A stretch of 5,515 bases of DNA from Actinomycetota bacterium (GTDB lineage Bacteria; Actinomycetota; Acidimicrobiia; Spongiisociales; ZC4RG35), in the NCBI GenBank assembly GCA_027296205.1, contig JAPUJM010000034.1:1-5515 (forward strand), in the 5' to 3' direction. Made by a program: the position numbers and the translations under genes. Shown here piece by piece: positions 1 to 5,515 of this stretch (position 1 is its first letter; each line of letters begins with the position of its first letter). The notes under the pieces are model-generated. The model saw nothing but the letters and a program-made list of their open reading frames with translations, searched no databases and was not told where the DNA came from.

Positions 1-273
1 CTGGTGCGTGGGTTCTCGCCTGTGGCTCTCATGGGTGGGGCTGGGTTCTTGGCCATGAATGAGTCTCCAGGTGAAGGTGTGACGCGCCGTCTTGTGCTCT
101 TCAGAGGCAAGTTGTAGGTTAACAGGCATTATGTCCTCGACTGGATTGAAGATCTTGAAGACATCACAAGCAGCAGCCCGTAGGTCGAGCACAAAGGGCG
201 CTGGCGCGTGAGCCGCCAGGAGATTGTCGGGACCTCGTACCTGAATTCCAAGGCGTGCCGCTTGACTAGACAT
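1..273 (-). CDS. possible partial gene at left edge, unrecognised
   Basis: This minus-strand frame starts at ATG 273-271 and runs 91 codons without a stop to the window edge. The same frame is stop-free back to 393, where TGA (complement of 394-396) closes it, giving about 131 open codons; in-frame GTG codons at 321 and 318 are other possible starts. The translation begins MSSQAARLGIQVRGPDNLL and includes a segment VFKIFNPVEDIMPVNLQLAS. I recognise no domain, and the distal part, rich in His, Pro, Glu and Arg, does not look strongly protein-like. There is no Shine-Dalgarno sequence before 273. Third-position GC is about 57% by hand count, which looks low for so GC-rich a window. It would be divergent from the gene at 342. 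It could be a real gene, a decayed one, or a chance open frame. Confidence 0.25.
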   Translation of the reverse strand, partial: MSSQAARLGIQVRGPDNLLAAHAPAPFVLDLRAAACDVFKIFNPVEDIMPVNLQLASEEHKTARHTFTWRLIHGQEPSPTHESHRREPTHQ

Positions 274-341
274 CTCTGGCGGGCTGTTGGCATCTCGCGT
301 CCCAGGACACAGACTCACCACACATGCCCTGATCGATATGG
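1..341. other. left-edge region without a recognised gene
   Basis: Apart from the weak minus-strand open frame, nothing here is identifiable. There is no tRNA- or rRNA-like fold, no terminal inverted repeat and no obvious terminator. The plus strand holds only short open stretches, for example 38 codons from position 1 to a TAG at 115-117. If both flanking genes are real, positions 274-341 form a 68-bp divergent promoter region, but I find no convincing -35/-10 pair in it. Confidence 0.4.
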
Positions 342-863
342 GTGGCAAGCGTGACGGAACTGCGACCCAATGAGGAGCCGAGCCGGGAAGAGTTCAGACT
401 TCCACCCCGACCCGGCGCCCAACCCGCGGTCACCTCAGGCATTCCCCATATTCAGCTCGACCAGGCAGCGAGCGATGATCTGCTCGAGAGGATGGCGGAC
501 TGGGCGTTCTCGCTCAGCGGCGTCGTCGAGCAGCCGAGCCGGGCGTCGTTGCCGGGAGCTCGTGCGCTCACCGTGGCACCGGATGTTTCTATTACTCGCC
601 CGGAAGCGATGATCGTCGGACGCGAGTTCGCCCACATTCACCCCCAGCCTCATGGTGGGAGCATGCACACGAAGCTCCCCGAGCACCAGGTCGTCGAGGT
701 GGTTGACAAGGGTTGGGGAGAGCACCATCCACTGGCGCTCGACGGTTCGATACCCAACCTGCTTATGGTCTACGCGCCTCGTGACGACGGGGATCTCGAC
801 GTTGTCAGGATCATCATCGGAGCCGCGGTTGAATACGCCATTCCGAGTATGCCAGCTCAATAG
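342..863 (+). CDS. luciferase-domain (DUF5519-like) family protein
   Basis: A 173-residue protein resembling the small bacterial luciferase-domain family (PF17648/DUF5519). The visible signature is the block REFAHIHPQPHGGSMHTKLP at residues 94-113, then GWGEHHPLA at 124-132, and a C-terminal strand/helix segment around LMVYAPRDDGDLDVVRIIIG (141-160). Residues 35-80 (PHIQLDQ..., then a PGARAL turn) match the usual N-terminal half. The His-rich core suggests a binding or active site, but bacterial members have no established reaction, so I assign none. There is no signal peptide or membrane segment. The first in-frame start after the stop at 330-332 is GTG 342; GTG 351 is a close alternative, and neither has a good Shine-Dalgarno. 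The first roughly 30 residues are Pro/Arg/Glu-rich and look like a disordered leader. The next gene lies 147 bp downstream, so they are probably separate transcription units. Confidence 0.72.
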   Translation: MASVTELRPNEEPSREEFRLPPRPGAQPAVTSGIPHIQLDQAASDDLLERMADWAFSLSGVVEQPSRASLPGARALTVAPDVSITRPEAMIVGREFAHIHPQPHGGSMHTKLPEHQVVEVVDKGWGEHHPLALDGSIPNLLMVYAPRDDGDLDVVRIIIGAAVEYAIPSMPAQ

Positions 864-995
864 AAGAGCGCTATGAGCTACGTGAGCCTGGTCGCGACCA
901 TCCTGACACCGTAGGTTCTCGCGATTTGTTCTCACTGAGCAACGAGAGGGACCGCTCCAGGTCTGCTATTCAACTGTCATCATTGGCCTCCCAGC

Positions 996-1003
996 AAGGA
1001 GGG
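996..1003 (+). promoter_or_regulatory. ribosome binding site fixing the TTG start at 1011
   Basis: AAGGAGGG lies 7 nt before TTG 1011 and is a near-perfect Shine-Dalgarno. It decides in favour of this rare start codon, which also places the Rossmann-fold motif at the usual distance from the N-terminus. Confidence 0.85.
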
Positions 1004-1010
1004 ATCTTCA

Positions 1011-1748
1011 TTGGCGGAGCTTGAAGGCAGCGTGGCGATCGTGACCGGGTCGTCGAGTGGAATTGGTGAGGCCGTCGCCCGTCGGTTCTCAGAAGTAGGT
1101 GCTCGTGTCGTGGTCAATTCGGCAACATCGGTGGCGGCGGGTGAGGCGGTGGCCGATGCGCTGCCGTCGGAAGCGATATATGTCCAGGCCGACATCAGCG
1201 ACGAGGAGCAGGGCCAGGCCCTGGTTGCCGCCGCCATCGATCGATATGGAAGACTCGACATCCTTGTCAACAACGCCGGTTGGACCTCCCCGGTGGCCCA
1301 TGAAGACCTCGACGGCCTCACCGACGAGATCCTTCGTCGGACGTTCGAAGTCAACGTGTTCGGGCCCTGGTGGCTGACCAGAGCAGCGATGCCCCACCTG
1401 AGGAAGTCCCCGGATGGCAACGTCGTGATGGTCTCTTCGATCGCAGGTGTTCGTCCTATCGGCAGTTCGATTGCCTACTCGATGAGCAAGGCCGCTCTCA
1501 ACCAACTGACGGTGTTGCTTGCCAAGGTCTGCGGCCCGGTGCGAGTGAACGCCGTGGCACCCGGGCTTGTCAGCACTCCATGGACGGCAGAATGGGACGA
1601 GATGCACGAGCAGGTTTCGAAGACGGCACCGCTTGGTCGCTCGGCGAAACCCGATGACATTGCTCATGCCGTCATGGCTCTCGCCACCAACACCTATACC
1701 ACTGGAGAGGTGATGGTGGTCGACGGTGGTCTGAGCCAGATCATCTGA
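1011..1748 (+). CDS. short-chain dehydrogenase/reductase (SDR), FabG-like
   Basis: A 245-residue cytoplasmic NAD(P)H-dependent oxidoreductase of the classical SDR family, at the typical length. All signature elements are present: the cofactor loop TGSSSGIG at residues 12-19, the acidic turn AD-I at 60-62, NNAG at 87-90, structural Asn115 in EVNVFG, and catalytic Ser143, Tyr156 and Lys160 (YSMSK) with the standard 13-residue Ser-Tyr spacing. PG at 184-185 and the C-terminal VDGG at 237-240 are also seen. The family reduces carbonyls or oxidises alcohols. Sequence alone does not give the substrate, and 3-oxoacyl-ACP reductase is only the nearest generic label. Residues after the second strand (VVVNSATS) do not settle NAD versus NADP. 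The neighbours do not suggest a pathway: a luciferase-domain gene lies upstream and a polyphosphate kinase gene 87 bp downstream. Confidence 0.93.
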   Translation: MAELEGSVAIVTGSSSGIGEAVARRFSEVGARVVVNSATSVAAGEAVADALPSEAIYVQADISDEEQGQALVAAAIDRYGRLDILVNNAGWTSPVAHEDLDGLTDEILRRTFEVNVFGPWWLTRAAMPHLRKSPDGNVVMVSSIAGVRPIGSSIAYSMSKAALNQLTVLLAKVCGPVRVNAVAPGLVSTPWTAEWDEMHEQVSKTAPLGRSAKPDDIAHAVMALATNTYTTGEVMVVDGGLSQII

Positions 1749-1826
1749 ACGGGTCGAGTCCCCGAGCATGTCGATACGATCGGAGACGTCACTCATAGTT
1801 TCTAAGGTGTTATCGGTTTCATACGC

Positions 1827-1833
1827 GAGGGAG
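1827..1833 (+). promoter_or_regulatory. ribosome binding site of the polyphosphate kinase gene
   Basis: GAGGGAG lies just upstream of ATG 1836, with core GAGG ending 5 nt before the start codon. It supports this ATG as the true start. Confidence 0.7.
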
Positions 1834-1835
1834 AC

Positions 1836-2708
1836 ATGAAGCAAGACCAGCGGGCCTCCTCCAGCCTCCCCAAAGGGGCGGACGAATATGTCAGTTATGA
1901 CACGCCGGCGGGACCCGAGCACTACGAGGGTGACGGCCGTCTCAAGAAAGGCTTCTACGAGAGCGAGCTCGCCCGGCTTCAGGAGGAGCTGGTCAAACTC
2001 CAGTATTGGGTGGTCCAACAGGGTCTTCGGGTTGCGATCATCTTCGAGGGGCGGGGGACCGCCGGCAAGGGTGGTGTGATCAAGAGGATCACCGAGCGCA
2101 CCAGCGCCCGAACCGTCCGGGTGGCCGCTCTTCCCAAGCCGACGGAGCGTGAGAGGACCCAGTGGTATTTCCAGCGCTATGTCAGTCATCTGCCGGCCGC
2201 AGGGGAGATCGTTCTCTTCGACCGAAGTTGGTACAACCGGTCCAATGTCGAGTGGGTGATGGGTTTCTGCACCGAAGACGAGCATCAGGAGTTCTTGCGA
2301 TCATGCCCGGAGTTCGAGCGCATGCTGGTGCGATCGGGGATCACGGTCCTCAAGTACTGGTTCTCGGTGAGTTACGAAGAACAGCGGAAGCGGTTCGAGT
2401 CACGGAACAAGGAGCCTCTCAAGCGTTGGAAGCTCTCGGACATGGATCTGGAGGAGCATCGGCAATATGTGCGCTACTCGATGGCAAAAGACACGACGTT
2501 CCAGTTCACCGATATCAAGCAGGCTCCCTGGTATGTGGTGCCATCCGACTACAAGAGACGGGCGCGGCTCAACTGCATCAGCCACATTCTCTCCTCGGTC
2601 GATTACACCGATGTCACCCCCGATCCAGTGGAGTTGCCCGCCATGGAGAAGATCCCGTATGTGAGGCCGCCCTTCCAGGAACAGACGTTCGTCGACCAGA
2701 TCTACTGA
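1836..2708 (+). CDS. ppk2: polyphosphate kinase 2 family protein, class I-like
   Basis: A 290-residue single-domain PPK2 of usual length. The family transfers phosphate between inorganic polyphosphate and nucleotides, most often making ATP or GTP from the diphosphate, in the cytoplasm. The order is a charged N-terminal lead (1-40), a helix ending in LQYWVVQQG, a P-loop GRGTAGKGG at 72-80, the segment KPTERERTQWYFQRYVSHLP at 101-120, the Walker B motif FDRSWYNR at 128-135, EFERMLVRSGI at 159-169, and a lid region with R/K-rich EEQRKRFESRNKEPLKRWKL at 181-200. The APWYVVPSDYKRRARLN stretch (230-246) is also typical. One oddity is that the P-loop aspartate usual in the family (GRDAAGKGG) is Gly74 here, codon GGG at 2055-2057. 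Lysine 78 and the Walker B aspartate 129 are kept, so fold and family are firm, while catalytic ability or substrate preference may be altered. The DUF1269-type gene follows 76 bp downstream on the same strand. Confidence 0.93.
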   Translation: MKQDQRASSSLPKGADEYVSYDTPAGPEHYEGDGRLKKGFYESELARLQEELVKLQYWVVQQGLRVAIIFEGRGTAGKGGVIKRITERTSARTVRVAALPKPTERERTQWYFQRYVSHLPAAGEIVLFDRSWYNRSNVEWVMGFCTEDEHQEFLRSCPEFERMLVRSGITVLKYWFSVSYEEQRKRFESRNKEPLKRWKLSDMDLEEHRQYVRYSMAKDTTFQFTDIKQAPWYVVPSDYKRRARLNCISHILSSVDYTDVTPDPVELPAMEKIPYVRPPFQEQTFVDQIY

Positions 2709-2769
2709 GCTGCCGTCTTCGTTTGGCGGTCGACCAACACACGCGTTTATGCTCGCCCCCCCAATGAAT

Positions 2770-2775
2770 GAGGAG
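2770..2775 (+). promoter_or_regulatory. ribosome binding site choosing ATG 2785
   Basis: GAGGAG sits 9 nt before ATG 2785. An earlier in-frame ATG at 2749 has no such site and would add 12 residues encoded across a run of seven cytosines (2756-2762), so the later start is preferred. Confidence 0.75.
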
Positions 2776-2784
2776 CCGACAGGC

Positions 2785-3522
2785 ATGGAAGCAACACAGA
2801 TAGTCATGGCCACGTTCCCGAGCGAGAACGGAGCCGACCAAGCGGTCGACCAGCTCAAGCAGATGGCCAGAGACGGATCAATCGAGATCATCGAGGCGGC
2901 TGTAATCAGGAGAGCCGCCGACGGCGAGACCTCGGTCGAGCAGGTGAACATTCCGTCTGCCAAGAAGTGGGCCGGTAAAGGCGCCCTGATCGGTGGACTG
3001 GTCGGCCTGATATTCCCGCCAACCATCATCGGGAGCGCTCTTGTCGGCGCCGGGATTGGCGCCGGTACGGGCGCCCTCGCCAAGCACGCCCTCGCCAATG
3101 ACGAGCTCACGGAGGCTGCAGCGGAACTGGAGCCGAACACGTCGTCCTTCATGGCGGTCATCGACCAGAAGTGGGCAAAGGAGCTCGCAGTTGCAATGGA
3201 GGGTTACGCCAAACTCGCAGAACACACCCTTGATGCCGACACCGCCGCCAACCTCGAAATGATCACCGATGAGGAAGCTGGAGTGGCCTCGTTCTCGGGC
3301 ACCGTCATGGCCCAGGACGAAGACGCTGTGGTCGTTTCGAGTCTCGAGGTGGTTGAGGACCTCGAGACCGGTGTTACCGCTGCCTCGGGTGGCACCGTCT
3401 ACGCCGACGAGGAGGGAGTCGTCGCAGAGGGATTCCAGGCAGTTGCGGTGCCGGACGAGATCCCTGACGCCGTGGGCGGCTACGAGGCGTCCAAGGAGCT
3501 CACCGAGGGCGAAGAGGACTAG
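2785..3522 (+). CDS. DUF1269-type glycine-rich membrane-associated protein with acidic tail
   Basis: A 245-residue protein whose first 150 residues resemble the DUF1269 family: an N-terminal alpha/beta part (ATFPSENGADQAVDQLKQ, then an IEAAVI strand around 36-41), a basic GKGALIGG turn, and a glycine-rich hydrophobic segment at about 66-100 (GLVGLIFPPTIIG followed by GAGIGAGTGALA) that could form a membrane hairpin. LEPNTSSFMAVIDQKW (115-130) is the usual following strand. Family function is unknown, and stress- or envelope-related roles are only guesses. Residues after about 160 form an unusual acidic extension containing two related 30-residue units (162-191 and 192-222), ending in an ELTEGEED tail. 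There is no signal peptide. The gene has its own Shine-Dalgarno, lies 76 bp after the polyphosphate kinase gene and ends 34 bp from the convergent dehydratase gene. Confidence 0.75.
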   Translation: MEATQIVMATFPSENGADQAVDQLKQMARDGSIEIIEAAVIRRAADGETSVEQVNIPSAKKWAGKGALIGGLVGLIFPPTIIGSALVGAGIGAGTGALAKHALANDELTEAAAELEPNTSSFMAVIDQKWAKELAVAMEGYAKLAEHTLDADTAANLEMITDEEAGVASFSGTVMAQDEDAVVVSSLEVVEDLETGVTAASGGTVYADEEGVVAEGFQAVAVPDEIPDAVGGYEASKELTEGEED

Positions 3523-3556
3523 CCACCGGGGAGATCACGTCGACCGACGGCTTGAT

Positions 3557-4591
3557 CTATCTGATCAGGAACCCGGGGTTGAGGGGATCGTCCGGGTCGA
3601 TCCACATCTCACCCCGGCCCACGATGTGGGCGGTGCCCGAGACTTCGGGTACCACGGCGTCGAACTGTTGAAGCCTGGTGGTTTCGATGATCCGGCCGGT
3701 GAACTCGCTGCCGACGATGCTCTCGATGGTGATCTTCTCGCCGATCTCGATCTCGCCACGGGCGTGGAGGATTGCAAGTCGACCGCTCACCCCGGTGCCG
3801 GTCGGAGAGCGATCGACTTCACCGTCGGCGAAGACGCACACATTCCGGCCGTCGTTGGCCGGGTTGACCGGCTCACCGGTGAATACCACCCCGTAGAGGA
3901 AGGCGAGCTCGGGATCGTGGGGGTGCTCGATGCGTCGACTCAGGCTGACGGCGTTCTTGATCGCCCGCCCGATGGCGACGAGCCCGGCGGTGTCGGAAAG
4001 GTCAACACCGACCGAGTTGGCTTCAACATAGGCGTAGAAGGCTCCTCCGAACCCGAGGTCGTAGCTCACCTCGCCGATTCCATCGACGGAGACAGTCGCG
4101 TCGATTTCGAGAGCGAACGAAGGGACGTTCCGAAACCGAACCCGGGTCACCCGCCCCTCTTCGACATCCGCGGTGGCAGTCACCTGACCTGCCGGGGTGT
4201 CGATTCGGATCGTGGTCTCATCCGGTTCGACCTGAAGGATTCCGGTATCCAGCACGACCTTCGTCAGCGCAATGATACCGTGACCGCACATGGTGGAAAA
4301 ACCGTCGTTGTGAAGGAACAACACCGACAAATCGCTGTCGGATGTGACAGGTGAGCCGATCCAACCGCCATACATGTCGGCGTGTCCTCGCGGTTCCCAC
4401 ATGAGTGCCATCCTCAGCCCGTCGAGGTGCTCCTGGGCGAAGCGGCGTCTCTCCAGGACGGTGTCACCGGGGATCGATGGCAGTCCTTCGATCACCACCC
4501 TGAATGGCTCACCGCCGGCATGTGACTCCACCACGGTCAGCCGCTGCCAGTGGTCGGGTGGTCGCCAGTGGAGAGCGGGGGAGAGGTCCAT
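3557..4591 (-). CDS. trans-3-hydroxy-L-proline dehydratase (proline racemase family)
   Basis: A 344-residue cytoplasmic enzyme of the proline racemase superfamily, close to the length of characterised trans-L-3-hydroxyproline dehydratases (about 350). They convert trans-3-hydroxy-L-proline to delta1-pyrroline-2-carboxylate, which a reductase then turns into proline. The first catalytic motif MCGHG gives Cys102; the second, DRSPTGTGVS, has Thr264 where racemases and 4-hydroxyproline epimerases have Cys. This Cys/Thr pair marks the dehydratase group. HAGGEPFRVV near residues 24-33 and MWEPRGHADMYGG near 64-76 are further family blocks. ATG 4591 is chosen because homologues start shortly before the HW-PP--W segment; upstream in-frame starts as far as 4672 would overlap the NIF3 gene. 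There is no Shine-Dalgarno, but TATCCT lies 10 nt upstream. No pyrroline-2-carboxylate reductase or transporter is in the window. Confidence 0.9.
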   Translation of the reverse strand: MDLSPALHWRPPDHWQRLTVVESHAGGEPFRVVIEGLPSIPGDTVLERRRFAQEHLDGLRMALMWEPRGHADMYGGWIGSPVTSDSDLSVLFLHNDGFSTMCGHGIIALTKVVLDTGILQVEPDETTIRIDTPAGQVTATADVEEGRVTRVRFRNVPSFALEIDATVSVDGIGEVSYDLGFGGAFYAYVEANSVGVDLSDTAGLVAIGRAIKNAVSLSRRIEHPHDPELAFLYGVVFTGEPVNPANDGRNVCVFADGEVDRSPTGTGVSGRLAILHARGEIEIGEKITIESIVGSEFTGRIIETTRLQQFDAVVPEVSGTAHIVGRGEMWIDPDDPLNPGFLIR

Positions 4592-4601
4592 TCCGCTGAG
4601 G

Positions 4602-4607
4602 AGGATA
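4602..4607 (-). promoter_or_regulatory. candidate -10 element of the dehydratase gene
   Basis: Read on the minus strand this is TATCCT (four of six bases match TATAAT), ending 10 nt before ATG 4591. Transcription would start a few bases from the start codon, giving a very short leader, which fits the absence of a Shine-Dalgarno. No -35 box is recognisable at 17-18 nt. On the plus strand the same bases belong to AGGAGGATA, which mimics a Shine-Dalgarno. Confidence 0.4.
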
Positions 4608-4617
4608 CGTCGGCCTT

Positions 4618-4623
4618 TACGAT
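4618..4623 (+). promoter_or_regulatory. candidate -10 element giving a leaderless NIF3 transcript
   Basis: TACGAT matches the TANNNT pattern of actinobacterial -10 elements and is followed by exactly 7 nt before GTG 4631. That places the expected transcription start at or beside the start codon. No Shine-Dalgarno lies in the usual window before GTG 4631; the AGGAGG at 4599-4604 is 26 nt away, too far to serve. No -35 box is evident, which is common for such promoters. Confidence 0.45.
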
Positions 4624-4630
4624 CCGGGTT

Positions 4631-5404
4631 GTGACACGAGTTGGCGACCTCACCAGTGCCGTAGCCGAGCACACCCGACCCGAGAACGCAGCCTCATGGG
4701 ATCCGGTCGGGCTTCAGCTGGGCGACCTCGATGCCTCCGTCGAGCGGGTTGGCGTTTGCCACGAGGTGAACGAGGAGGTCGTCGAATCCCTGGAGCGACA
4801 GCCTGTCGACTTGCTGGTGACGTATCACCCGCTTCTCTTCGAGCCGACCAACCGGTTGCTGGCCGGGCGCTCGGCCGAGGCGCGCGCCTTTCGCTTGGTC
4901 TCGATGGGGGTAAACCTGCTGGTGACTCACACCGACTTTGATGCCGCCCCCGGAGGCACGGCCGACGCCCTCGCGTCCATACTCAAACTCCGGGAGCCCG
5001 AGCCTTTTGGCGCTGATGCTCTGGAGGGCACACCCGACATTGGTCGGGTAGGTGACTTCGACGCCACGCTTGCCGTCCTCGACGCTCTTGTTTCGGATGC
5101 CTTCGGTCCCAATGGCCTGCGCATCACCGGCAATCGGCACGCCCACGTCGCCCGGGTGGCAGTCGTCCCGGGTTCCGGGGCAGACTTCATCACGGTGGCC
5201 GCCCAACGGGCGGACGCTCTCGTGACCGGCGATGTTCCTCATCATCGGGCAGTTCGGGCGGCAGATCTCGGTCTTGCCATCGTCGACCCCGGGCATACGG
5301 CCACTGAGCGGCCAGGGATGAGGGCTCTGCTGGATCTCATCATCACTGTCTCCGATGTGGAGGTGGTCGACCTGACAGCCTTCGACCCGCAAACTTGGAC
5401 CTAG
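4631..5404 (+). CDS. NIF3/YbgI-family dinuclear metal protein
   Basis: A 257-residue protein of the NIF3-like family, often labelled GTP cyclohydrolase 1 type 2, though its biochemical role is not settled. The length matches the short form without the PII-like insert. Family blocks are WDPVGLQLGD at residues 23-32, VTYHPLLFEP at 63-72, THTDFDAAPGG at 99-109, TGDVPHH at 199-205 and GHTATE at 221-226. The probable metal ligands are His66, Asp104, His222 and Glu226. The first His of the usual HHP motif is Tyr65, as in eukaryotic-type members. The start is GTG 4631, since homologues begin only about 20 residues before the WD-VGLQ block; the frame stays open back to 4550, but that extension would overlap the divergent dehydratase gene. 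A zinc-ribbon gene follows after 24 bp, probably in the same operon. Confidence 0.88.
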   Translation: MTRVGDLTSAVAEHTRPENAASWDPVGLQLGDLDASVERVGVCHEVNEEVVESLERQPVDLLVTYHPLLFEPTNRLLAGRSAEARAFRLVSMGVNLLVTHTDFDAAPGGTADALASILKLREPEPFGADALEGTPDIGRVGDFDATLAVLDALVSDAFGPNGLRITGNRHAHVARVAVVPGSGADFITVAAQRADALVTGDVPHHRAVRAADLGLAIVDPGHTATERPGMRALLDLIITVSDVEVVDLTAFDPQTWT

Positions 5405-5412
5405 ATCGCCAC

Positions 5413-5418
5413 TAGCCT
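5413..5418 (+). promoter_or_regulatory. weak candidate -10 before the last gene
   Basis: TAGCCT fits TANNNT and ends 10 nt before ATG 5429, the same spacing as for the dehydratase gene. No Shine-Dalgarno precedes this ATG. The match is loose and could be chance; co-transcription with the NIF3 gene is equally plausible. Confidence 0.2.
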
Positions 5419-5428
5419 CCGCAACCGC

Positions 5429-5515
5429 ATGGAGCTACTGAGTCTCGCCGATCTTCTCGATGTTCAAACCCTGGATCTGCAGATCGATCGCCTCCTCGAG
5501 AAACGGGAGTCCCTG
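5429..5515 (+). CDS. N-terminus of probable C4-type zinc-ribbon/coiled-coil protein (partial)
   Basis: The first 29 codons of a gene cut by the window edge. The translation includes DLLDVQTLDLQIDRLLEKRE, a leucine-rich amphipathic start typical of the long N-terminal coiled coil of DUF164 (zf-RING_7, PF02591) proteins, which end in a four-cysteine zinc ribbon. These proteins often follow NIF3 genes in actinobacteria, and that position here is the strongest support. The C-terminal cysteines are outside the window, so the zinc ribbon cannot be seen. The gene begins 24 bp after the NIF3 stop with no clear Shine-Dalgarno, so coupled or leaderless translation is possible. Members may act as nucleic-acid-associated scaffold proteins, but function is unproven. 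Confidence 0.68.
   Translation, partial: MELLSLADLLDVQTLDLQIDRLLEKRESL

Noticed and set aside
1..117. Plus-strand 38-codon open stretch ending at TAG 115-117 as the tail of an upstream gene
   Set aside because: It is short, has no recognisable C-terminal motif, and lies opposite the longer minus-strand open frame. The evidence does not allow a call.
892..924. Two TCGCGA palindromes 21 bp apart upstream of the SDR gene
   Set aside because: They could form an operator pair, but hexamer palindromes are common in GC-rich DNA and no flanking symmetry supports a binding site.
928..943. Small bulged hairpin GTTCTC-ACT-GAGCAAC after the luciferase-domain gene
   Set aside because: Six pairs with a bulge and no following T-tract; such structures are expected by chance.
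1089..2285. 398-codon open frame on the minus strand
   Set aside because: It lies opposite the SDR and PPK2 genes, both of which have complete family motifs. Its own translation shows no domain, so it is a high-GC shadow.
2722..2752. TTTGGC and TTATGC as a promoter for the DUF1269-type gene
   Set aside because: The spacer is 19 bp and both boxes are poor matches, so it is not distinguishable from background.
3538..3549. Inverted repeat CGTC-GACC-GACG between convergent genes as a terminator
   Set aside because: The stem is only 4 bp and has no T-run on either side. It is too weak to call as a terminator.
3269..4354. 361-codon open frame on the plus strand
   Set aside because: It overlaps the end of the DUF1269-type gene and runs antisense to the dehydratase, whose catalytic motifs are unambiguous. 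The Arg/Ser/Pro-rich start is typical of a shadow frame.

Overview
The window is GC-rich. It uses GTG and TTG start codons, and three starts carry good Shine-Dalgarno sequences (AAGGAGGG, GAGGGAG, GAGGAG). Three other starts have no Shine-Dalgarno sequence but have a TANNNT hexamer just upstream, as in short-leader or leaderless genes. A NIF3-family gene followed at once by the start of a coiled-coil/zinc-ribbon (DUF164-type) gene is a common actinobacterial order. The most likely source is a chromosome of an actinomycete-like bacterium (Actinomycetota). This is inference from composition, gene order and protein flavour, and no genus can be named.

Layout. Positions 1-341 hold no recognised gene. 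The minus strand there is open from 393 to the window edge and may carry an unrecognised partial gene. On the plus strand follow: a luciferase-domain (DUF5519-like) protein (342-863); a classical short-chain dehydrogenase/reductase with a TTG start and strong ribosome binding site (1011-1748); a class I-like polyphosphate kinase 2 (1836-2708); and a DUF1269-type glycine-rich membrane-associated protein with an acidic, internally duplicated C-terminal tail (2785-3522). A trans-3-hydroxy-L-proline dehydratase of the proline racemase family (4591-3557, minus) converges on the last of these. It is divergently arranged with a NIF3/YbgI-family metalloprotein (4631-5404, plus). The window closes with the first 29 codons of a probable zinc-ribbon protein (5429 onward).

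How the genes work together. This looks like ordinary chromosomal housekeeping and metabolic content, not one pathway. The PPK2 and DUF1269 genes are close (76 bp) and co-oriented and may share a transcript, but no functional link is shown. The NIF3 and zinc-ribbon genes are probably one operon. The hydroxyproline dehydratase has no proline-catabolism partner in view. I see no mobile element, CRISPR array, tRNA or rRNA, and no clear new system. The points most worth a second look are the PPK2 P-loop lacking its usual aspartate, the duplicated tail of the DUF1269 protein, and the 39-bp divergent promoter region between the dehydratase and NIF3 genes.
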